Positions 1 through 4,440 of a stretch of 5,058 nucleotides of DNA are shown piece by piece (the first letter of the stretch is position 1; each line of letters opens with the position of its first letter). A program made the position numbers and the translations under genes. The notes beneath the pieces were generated by a model that saw only the letters and a program-made list of their open reading frames with translations, ran no database searches and was not told the origin of the DNA. The stretch lies in NCBI GenBank assembly GCA_903970295.1, contig CAJCHQ010000703.1, positions 1 to 5,058 on the forward strand, given 5' to 3'. The DNA comes from Bryobacterales bacterium. GTDB taxonomy: Bacteria; Cyanobacteriota; Vampirovibrionia; Obscuribacterales; Obscuribacteraceae.

Positions 1-2
1 GG

Positions 3-146
3 AACCAAGGGCAGCAAAGCCAGAATGGGCAACAAAGACAGAATGCCAATCAACCCGGCTTGCAAAATTTCAATCAATCCAACAGTGGTGGGCAGCAAAC
101 CAGTCAAACCAGTCAAACCAGTCAAACCAATCAAAGCAATCCCTAG
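3..146 (+). CDS. C-terminal tail of a Gln/Asn-rich repeat protein (5' end outside window)
   Basis: Reading from base 3 gives 47 residues and then a TAG stop at 144-146. The product is almost entirely Q, N, S, G and T, with one hydrophobic patch (PGLQNF), and it ends in TSQ TSQ TSQ TNQ SNP. Frame 1 and frame 2 are also open here, as expected for a low-complexity repeat. The Q/N-rich frame was chosen because it gives a consistent composition and stops right where the repeat ends. The start lies upstream of the window, so family and full length are unknown. Such tails are usually disordered and occur in surface or extracellular proteins, but no signal, anchor or domain is visible. The next gene starts 120 nt downstream and is probably a separate transcription unit. 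Confidence 0.5.
   Translation, partial: NQGQQSQNGQQRQNANQPGLQNFNQSNSGGQQTSQTSQTSQTNQSNP
101..136 (+). repeat. 9-nt tandem repeat CAGTCAAAC, three exact copies plus one degenerate
   Basis: Exact copies lie at 101-109, 110-118 and 119-127; a fourth, CAATCAAAG, is at 128-136. The period is a multiple of three, so in the Q/N-rich frame each copy adds one Thr-Ser-Gln without breaking the reading frame. Exact copies next to a decayed one suggest recent slippage-driven expansion. Confidence 0.85.
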
Positions 147-185
147 GCTGGGATAGCGTCGATAATTTTATTTAACGGCCAGCCT
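145..185 (+). terminator. Inverted repeat after the Q/N-rich gene, weak terminator candidate
   Basis: AGGCTGG at 145-151 can pair with CCAGCCT at 179-185 (7 bp), leaving an AT-rich 27-nt loop. It begins inside the stop codon of the upstream gene. Only two T residues follow before GC-rich sequence, so it lacks a proper intrinsic-terminator T-tract. It may simply be a chance inverted repeat. Confidence 0.2.
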
Positions 186-229
186 TCCCGAGCCAGAGCC
201 GGCAAATGATCTGCCTCACTCGCGGGACA

Positions 230-238
230 TGCTAGACT
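230..238 (+). promoter_or_regulatory. Possible extended -10 element upstream of the three-gene operon
   Basis: TGCTAGACT has the TGn plus TAnnnT form of an extended -10 element, with 4 of 6 matches to TATAAT. No convincing -35 box lies 17 nt upstream, which is tolerated in extended -10 promoters. Transcription would begin near 245, about 20 nt before the ATG at 267. This is a by-eye match to a short motif and could be chance. Confidence 0.25.
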
Positions 239-266
239 TTGCGCAAATCACGCGGAACGCAATGGT

Positions 267-665
267 ATGCAAGAAGATTTCGATCACGGAATTCAAGTTG
301 AAGCGCTCGCCGCTGCTTTGAAAATGGGTAAGGACGAGGCCAAAGAGTTGCTCGAAACTTTGGCGACGCGATTGCTCGTGATCATGCCTGAGAACACATC
401 GGTCGAGCGAGGCGGTTGGATTCTTTCATCTGACAGACCGGTGCGGCAACTAACCGTGCGATTCGATGATTGTCATTTGCAGCTTGTTAAAGAAAAAACC
501 GGAACAGTGACGGCGAGAAATATGAAGATCGTGCGCGGCGTCGTGTTGAAAACAACTTCCCTGACTGTCGATGAATGGATTAAGGCGCTGGCCGCTGAAT
601 TAGCAAAATCGGCTCAACACAACGCGCAAACGCGAGACGCTCTAAACAAATTTGTGATTGGTTAG
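267..665 (+). CDS. Small protein of unrecognised family, first gene of the YbjQ-like operon
   Basis: This 132-aa protein is soluble-looking, with no signal peptide or membrane segment. I do not recognise its family. Residues about 8-40 look like two or three short helices (VEALAAALKMGKDEAKELLE, then a hydrophobic LATRLLVIM), which could be a small helix-turn-helix-like or dimerisation unit. Residues 60-100 alternate in a beta-strand pattern (RQLTVRFDD, HLQLVKEKTGTVTA, MKIVRGVVLK). Residues 100-128 form a charged helix (SLTVDEWIKALAAELAKSA). ATG at 267 is the first usual start after the in-frame stop at 207-209. Its upstream SD is poor (GGAAC about 9 nt before). The stop TAG overlaps the SD of the next gene, so co-translation with the 320-aa protein is likely. 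The context suggests a partner or regulator of the YbjQ-domain proteins; this is inference. Confidence 0.75.
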   Translation: MQEDFDHGIQVEALAAALKMGKDEAKELLETLATRLLVIMPENTSVERGGWILSSDRPVRQLTVRFDDCHLQLVKEKTGTVTARNMKIVRGVVLKTTSLTVDEWIKALAAELAKSAQHNAQTRDALNKFVIG

Positions 666-674
666 GAGTTATCG

Positions 675-1637
675 ATGCCCTGGTGGAGATTCTGGAAGCC
701 GGAAACGGCAGCTGAAAAACAACAGATTGCCATGCAGCAGGCCGGTCGTATTGCCCTGGAAAATGGTGACATTCCTCCTCTGGCGAAGCAACGCATCGAT
801 CTGCATTTGCAAGCCGACAAGCATTTTTTTAGCAGCGACCTGTCTGTGCGCGAGTTTTTGTTGGCCAAAGAAGCTGGGATCGAAACGATCTCTCAGGTGA
901 TGGGCACAGCCTTTTATAATGTCAGTTTCTGGGGCTCCTACATGGGACCTTATCGGGCCACGGGCGAATTGCAAAAAGTGACTGAGGCGCAAACTCACGC
1001 GCGTCACCTGGCCATCGCTCGCATGCGTAGGGAGGCTCAGCTTCTCGGTGCGTCAGGGGTGATCGGTGTGCGCTTGCACGCTCGTCCATCAGGGATGGGC
1101 ACGCGCATGACTGAATTCACGGCATACGGAACAGCGGTGCGAATCCCTGGCTATCCACCGGCAGAAGAGCCTTTCACGAGCGATTTGAATGGTCAAGAAT
1201 TCTGGCAACTCTATAAGGCCGGCTACCGACCTAAAGGGCTGGTCATGGGCTTCTGCTCTTACTACATCTGGACGAACTGGCGAGCGCAATCTCAGTTATA
1301 CGGTGTTTTTGGTCTCGGGCTCGGACTTAAAAATCAAGAAATCGAATCTTATAGCAATGGTTTTTATTCAGCGCGGAACCTGGCTGTCGGTCGACTGACC
1401 AAAGAGATCAGTGCGCTGCAAGCAGATGGTTGTCTGGGCATGACGATCAATCATTACATTGAAAAAATCGAGCACGGTTCCGAGAACAACCGGCAGATCG
1501 ACTTGCTGATCAACTTTTCTGCTCTCGGGACCGCGGTAAATAAAGCACCGCCCGTGCAACCAGCTAATCGATTGATGGTGATCGATCTCCGCAAGGAAGA
1601 GAAGCGCAATGTGCTTGTTGATTTTAGAGGGGGTTGA
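675..1637 (+). CDS. Two-domain YbjQ/UPF0145-like protein (annotated in databases as heavy metal-binding domain-containing)
   Basis: This 320-aa protein has two tandem YbjQ-like domains, at residues about 51-157 and 166-290. Domain 1 runs from FSSDLSVREFLLAKEAG through the helix ARHLAIARMRREAQLLGAS, then GVIGVRL and finally MTEFTAYGTAVRI. Domain 2 runs from FTSDLNGQEFWQLYKAGYRP through VMGFCSYYI and ARNLAVGRLTKEI to LINFSALGTAV. The pattern of AR/K-x-LA helix, G-A-x-G-V-x-G-V strand and terminal GTAV is that of E. coli YbjQ (PF01906). That family forms oligomeric rings and has no settled function. The metal-binding name comes from structural annotation, and no Cys/His cluster is seen here. The N-terminus is unusually tryptophan-rich (PWWRFW), followed by a helical lead of about 45 residues. 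The C-terminus carries a basic/acidic tail (DLRKEEKRN). ATG at 675 has AGGAG at 664-668 with 6-nt spacing. The gap to the previous gene is 9 nt. Confidence 0.85.
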   Translation: MPWWRFWKPETAAEKQQIAMQQAGRIALENGDIPPLAKQRIDLHLQADKHFFSSDLSVREFLLAKEAGIETISQVMGTAFYNVSFWGSYMGPYRATGELQKVTEAQTHARHLAIARMRREAQLLGASGVIGVRLHARPSGMGTRMTEFTAYGTAVRIPGYPPAEEPFTSDLNGQEFWQLYKAGYRPKGLVMGFCSYYIWTNWRAQSQLYGVFGLGLGLKNQEIESYSNGFYSARNLAVGRLTKEISALQADGCLGMTINHYIEKIEHGSENNRQIDLLINFSALGTAVNKAPPVQPANRLMVIDLRKEEKRNVLVDFRGG

Positions 1638-1655
1638 TTGTGGAAGGAGTAAAGC

Positions 1656-2474
1656 ATGCCTGATGATATGAGCCAGGGCGTTCCAGAAGACGCTCACAAG
1701 CGGCTGAAAGAGATGCGGGGCACGGGTGGTAAACGAGTTTTGTTTACCAGCGACCTGACCGTGAATGAGTTTCTTTTGGTTAAAGAAGCCGGGTTCGAGG
1801 CTGCGGGTTTGGTAGTGGGCAGTTCGATTTATCACATTGGCTTTCAGCTTGCGGCCTGGACCAAAAACCAGGAAATGGAAGTTCTCACTCAAGCCCTTTA
1901 CCACGCTCGAGAATTGGCAATGTCCCGGATGGAGGAAGAGGCGGCCGAGCTCGGCGCTGACGGCATCGTGGGCGTGCGATTGACCGCTAAGCGCATGGAT
2001 TGGAATCAGGACTTGGCAGAATTCGTGGCAATTGGCACGGCAGTATATCGAGCTGATGGTACCGGTGAGCAATGGCGTGTGCAAAACAAGCCATTTACTA
2101 GTGATTTATCGGGGCAAGATTTTTGGACTCTTCTCAAAGCCGGCTATCGACCGGTGGGCATGGTCATGGGCAATTGCGTCTATCATATTGCTTTGCAGGG
2201 CATTGGGCAGATGTTCAAAAACATCGGTAAGAATGTCGAGATGACAAACTTCACTCAAGGACTATACGATGCGCGCGAACTGGCGATGGAGCGTATGCAA
2301 GTCGAAGCCGAACACGTTAAGGCAGAAGGCATTGTCGGCGTCGACATTCATGAGGGAAATTATGGTTGGTCGCCGCACGTGATCGAATTCTTTGTCGTTG
2401 GCACAGCGATCGTGCCGATTCGCGCCGACCATCATATACCGACACCACAGCTGGTGCTTTCGGTCAACGATTAG
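1656..2474 (+). CDS. Second two-domain YbjQ/UPF0145-like protein, paralogue of the preceding gene
   Basis: This 272-aa protein has YbjQ-like domains at residues about 29-132 and 147-254. Domain 1 contains FTSDLTVNEFLLVKEAGFEA, YHARELAMSRMEEEAAELGA, DGIVGVRL and AEFVAIGTAV. Domain 2 contains FTSDLSGQDFWTLLKAGYRP, VMGNCVYHIAL, YDARELAMERMQVEAEHVKA, EGIVGVDI and IEFFVVGTAI. It is a closer match to the canonical family pattern than its upstream paralogue and lacks the Trp-rich lead. Similar two-domain proteins are, from memory, common in actinobacteria and other environmental bacteria. There is no signal peptide or transmembrane segment, so it is probably cytosolic. ATG at 1656 is preceded by GGAAGGAG (1642-1649) with 6-nt spacing, the strongest SD in the window. 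The gap of 18 nt to the previous stop indicates one operon. Function is unknown; metal binding is not demonstrated by the sequence. Confidence 0.87.
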   Translation: MPDDMSQGVPEDAHKRLKEMRGTGGKRVLFTSDLTVNEFLLVKEAGFEAAGLVVGSSIYHIGFQLAAWTKNQEMEVLTQALYHARELAMSRMEEEAAELGADGIVGVRLTAKRMDWNQDLAEFVAIGTAVYRADGTGEQWRVQNKPFTSDLSGQDFWTLLKAGYRPVGMVMGNCVYHIALQGIGQMFKNIGKNVEMTNFTQGLYDARELAMERMQVEAEHVKAEGIVGVDIHEGNYGWSPHVIEFFVVGTAIVPIRADHHIPTPQLVLSVND

Positions 2475-2493
2475 AGCAGTTACCGATCTCTAA
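2471..2493 (+). terminator. Small inverted repeat overlapping the operon's last stop codon
   Basis: TTAGAG (2471-2476) can pair with CTCTAA (2488-2493) across an 11-nt loop, and it includes the TAG stop of the 272-aa protein. The stem is short and AT-rich, and no T-tract follows. It could help end the message but is weak as an intrinsic terminator. Confidence 0.15.
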
Positions 2494-2596
2494 CACCACT
2501 CACGTCGAGGGCATCTATCTATAAAATGTTATTCCGTCATCCACTTTTAACAGGCGCGGAGAAGCTACGGTCGTTGTTTAGTCACTGAGCGGTTTA

Positions 2597-2612
2597 TGGA
2601 TATTGCTATCCA
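2597..2612. terminator. Perfect 6-bp hairpin in the convergent intergenic gap
   Basis: TGGATA TTGC TATCCA is a perfect palindrome with a 4-nt loop. It lies between the + strand operon ending at 2474 and the minus-strand gene ending at 2643, where a shared bidirectional terminator would be expected. Neither flank has a T-run in the right direction, so its role is uncertain. The rest of the 168-bp gap shows nothing else I can name. Confidence 0.25.
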
Positions 2613-2642
2613 GCGGAAGATGAGCGCCGTTACAACCGTAAT

Positions 2643-2954
2643 TCATCGTGGGCCTGAACTTTGCCAGACGATGGTTGAAAAAGTTTTCTGAGAACCCCAC
2701 TCCATAAGCCCAATTGTGATCCAACTCGCCGCTGTTATCGTCGCTTCACCGGCTCTGAATAAGCCAAACGCAGCACCAAATCCGATGACACCTGCCGTCG
2801 TACCAGCGAGCTCACCGACCACCCCTGCTATTGAGTGATTTATTTCTGCTTGATTTTTGAATTGAAACGGCGTGATGTCTTTGGAGGTCAGAGCGTCGAA
2901 TCCATCAATGACCGCATTGGCTGGGTTTAGCCCTAGCGATGAGCGCATTGTCAC
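2643..2954 (-). CDS. Small glycine/alanine-rich possible membrane protein, unrecognised
   Basis: This is a 103-aa reading frame with GTG at 2954 or ATG at 2948; neither has a good SD. Residues about 42-66 (IAGVVGELAGTTAGVIGFGA and on to GLF) form a hydrophobic, small-residue-rich stretch with one Glu. Residues 71-86 (ATITAASWITIGLMEW) form a second. Both could be membrane helices or glycine-zipper-like packing helices. The frame starts in the same register as the hydrolase stop codon (2970-2972), only 15-21 nt downstream, so translation could be coupled by reinitiation. The hydrolase ends naturally at LTETGRSALQPLTF, so I do not read this as its missing C-terminus. It may instead be a remnant of another gene. 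I do not recognise the family. Confidence 0.45.
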   Translation of the reverse strand: MTMRSSLGLNPANAVIDGFDALTSKDITPFQFKNQAEINHSIAGVVGELAGTTAGVIGFGAAFGLFRAGEATITAASWITIGLMEWGSQKTFSTIVWQSSGPR

Positions 2955-2969
2955 CCGTGATTTGCCAAT

Positions 2970-3818
2970 TTAGAACGTAAGAGGTTGGAGCGCTGAGCGA
3001 CCGGTTTCCGTCAGCTCGTTACAACGATATACGCCGCAGTGGTCACCATTATCTTCAGCCCAGGTGTAATAAAACAGCGCCATCAGCTTTTTCTTTGCTG
3101 CGTACTCTCGGAAGTCGTCCATCATCTCGCGCACCAAAGCAACCTGTTTGGTTTCATCCGGAGGGCAAGATGTGTCTTTATTTTCAAATCCCCACTCTGT
3201 GACCCAGCCTGGTTTGCCGTGCGGACTGCCTTCTGAGTGGCACTGCATAAAAACATATTGCGCCAGTCTATCGCGGCGGCCTTTTGCAGCCTCAGGGTTT
3301 CCCGGAGCGTCACCGACAGGATAAGTGTGTAGCCCGTAATCATCGACCAATTTATCGAGACCGCCCGCGCGCATATACTCAATCGTCGCACTGGCACTGA
3401 CTGCATTCAGCTTGTTGTGCGGAGCTGGTCCTGGGGGAGCTTCGGCGGTGACGAGGCCGAAACTAATAATTGGAGTTTTCTGATTGAGCTGAGAATGATC
3501 TCGCACGTCTTTCAGAACGGACAGAACTTTCAAATATTGGCGATATCCCTTAATAACTGGTTGAGCGCTGGGATTGTGATACAAATCGTCTAGTCCAAAC
3601 AGTGTTGCTTGGCCAGGAGGCGGAGGAGAAAGAGGAAAATCGGCATTGAAACATCCTGAATTTAGCTCATTTCCTAGTTCAAAGCCAGCCAGCGTAATTC
3701 CTTCTTTTTCAAGCTTGGCGAGTATAGTTTCAAAATAACTACGAAACTGATCCGGATCAGCAGAAGAAAGAGGATGTCCGCCCCAACAACCGGGACCAAA
3801 TTGATTTGGGTACGGCAT
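2970..3818 (-). CDS. Catalytic portion of the frameshifted glycoside hydrolase
   Basis: This open frame of 282 aa from ATG 3818 carries both predicted catalytic glutamates: Glu51 in ELGNELN (codon 3666-3668) and Glu208 in WVTEWGF (codon 3195-3197). It also has the HTY and YTW strand-end motifs of clan GH-A. The ATG is internal: coding similarity continues upstream to YSPDAPT in the same frame. No SD precedes it, and it lacks a signal peptide and the first barrel strands. It is therefore unlikely to be a functional protein alone. It would be part of the about 380-aa protein if the frameshift near 3840 is an error. Confidence 0.6.
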   Translation of the reverse strand: MPYPNQFGPGCWGGHPLSSADPDQFRSYFETILAKLEKEGITLAGFELGNELNSGCFNADFPLSPPPPGQATLFGLDDLYHNPSAQPVIKGYRQYLKVLSVLKDVRDHSQLNQKTPIISFGLVTAEAPPGPAPHNKLNAVSASATIEYMRAGGLDKLVDDYGLHTYPVGDAPGNPEAAKGRRDRLAQYVFMQCHSEGSPHGKPGWVTEWGFENKDTSCPPDETKQVALVREMMDDFREYAAKKKLMALFYYTWAEDNGDHCGVYRCNELTETGRSALQPLTF

Positions 3819-4111
3819 CGTGGGTGCATCAGGACTATATTTAATTCGACCAGCCAGAGAATTTTGATTCCATGAGCTTTGGCGCGTCTGTCGAAATCGA
3901 TTCCTTTTTCGCCAGGCTTTATACCGGACCGAATAAATCGAACACCGGCAGCCTGGAGCGCATAGAAGCGGGAGTTTTGATCAGCAATACTAAGATGTGA
4001 CATAGCAGCATTCATGCCTACGATAGCCTCCTCGGCCTGCGCCGACCTACCTGCCAAAAACGAACAGAAGATGAGGACAGAGGCGGCAAGGGCAAAAATG
4101 GATTTGTTCAT
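3674..4111 (-). CDS. N-terminal portion of the frameshifted glycoside hydrolase with signal peptide
   Basis: ATG at 4111 opens a 145-aa frame. Residues 1-26 are a Sec signal peptide with AQA before the predicted cleavage, and residues 27-90 are genuine barrel N-terminus. After about residue 90 the frame reads overlapping sequence of the catalytic part out of register (NIVLMHPRCRTQ and on), which looks like non-coding noise. The true coding segment here is therefore about 3842-4111. A weak SD-like GGGA lies about 11 nt before the ATG. Confidence 0.5.
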   Translation of the reverse strand: MNKSIFALAASVLIFCSFLAGRSAQAEEAIVGMNAAMSHLSIADQNSRFYALQAAGVRFIRSGIKPGEKGIDFDRRAKAHGIKILWLVELNIVLMHPRCRTQINLVPVVGADILFLLLIRISFVVILKLYSPSLKKKELRWLALN

Positions 4112-4440
4112 CTATACTTTTTTCCCAGCGGATTTATGACTCCATAATTTTGTACGTTCATTGCCGACGCAAAAGCGGGTAGACCCCTTTAAACCTTACC
4201 CATCCAAAGAATCAACTGTGAAAGCTGGTTTTTTTTTGAGTGGCTCGAAGACACGCCAGTTGAATAATGCAACGCACTTTCAGCCTTTGCTAAATCGGTC
4301 TTTCGTAATAAGCCAACGAACTTTCGGTAGGCTTAGCGGCTTGGCTATGCAGGCATCAAATGGTGCTTCGAAAGCCCAGCTTCAAGGAAAGGCAGACTTG
4401 TCCGTGCGGCATCTGGGCGAACAAATTCGGTTGTCCGGTG
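4112..4440. other. 329-bp intergenic region with no convincing gene
   Basis: This gap lies between the start of the hydrolase and the stop of the right-hand repeat protein, both on the minus strand. It contains the weak promoter candidate and a run of nine T on the + strand (4229-4237). Short CTTTCG/CGAAAG motifs lie near 4301, 4321 and 4368, and there is a small GCTTCGAAAGC palindrome at 4363-4373. The palindrome could be part of a terminator for the minus-strand repeat protein, but it has no T-run in that direction. The open frames here start at TTG or lack an SD and a plausible composition. I see no tRNA, IS end or riboswitch. Confidence 0.5.
4144..4172 (-). promoter_or_regulatory. Weak promoter candidate for the glycoside hydrolase gene
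   Basis: On the minus strand, TTGCGT (4172-4167) is separated by 17 nt from AATTAT (4149-4144). These match the -35 and -10 consensus at 3 and 4 of 6 positions. Placement about 33 nt before the ATG at 4111 is right, but the match is poor. Confidence 0.2.

Larger units (their letters stand above)
2970..4111 (-). pseudogene. Secreted clan GH-A-like glycoside hydrolase, interrupted by one frameshift
   Basis: Two overlapping minus-strand frames join into one protein of about 380 aa. The N-terminal part (ATG at 4111) has a Sec signal peptide: MNK, a hydrophobic core to about residue 20, and an AQA cleavage site after residue 26. A barrel start follows (VGMNAAMSHL, then GVRFIRSG with the usual GH-A arginine, then GIKILWLVEL). 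The frame must then shift by one base near 3840-3844 to continue as YSPDAPTMPYPNQFG. Restoring one A to the AAA run (TTT on +, 3840-3842) gives LVELKYSPDAP. The second part has GFELGNELN (acid/base Glu about 149), YGLHTYP, GWVTEWGF (nucleophile Glu about 306) and FYYTWAEDNG. These fit a retaining (beta/alpha)8 hydrolase. The exact GH family and substrate are not identifiable by eye. All active-site motifs are intact, so the frameshift is either recent or a sequencing error. Confidence 0.75.

Noticed and set aside
1..145. Hydrophobic Leu/Gly-rich open frame on the minus strand opposite the Q/N-rich tail
   Set aside because: It is the expected complement of runs of CAA/CAG codons, which read as TTG/CTG; no start or SD supports it.
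1368..2084. 238-aa open frame on the minus strand opposite the two YbjQ-like genes
   Set aside because: It starts at TTG without an SD, is antisense across two well-supported genes and their junction, and has no recognisable domain pattern.
3674..3841. Residues 91-145 of the N-terminal hydrolase frame as real protein
   Set aside because: They read the catalytic gene out of register and lose all family resemblance after WLVEL.
3836..3850. Programmed -1 frameshift joining the two hydrolase frames
   Set aside because: The junction gaa-tta-aat does not fit the X-XXY-YYZ slippery heptamer and I see no obvious downstream stem-loop; mutation or sequencing error is simpler.
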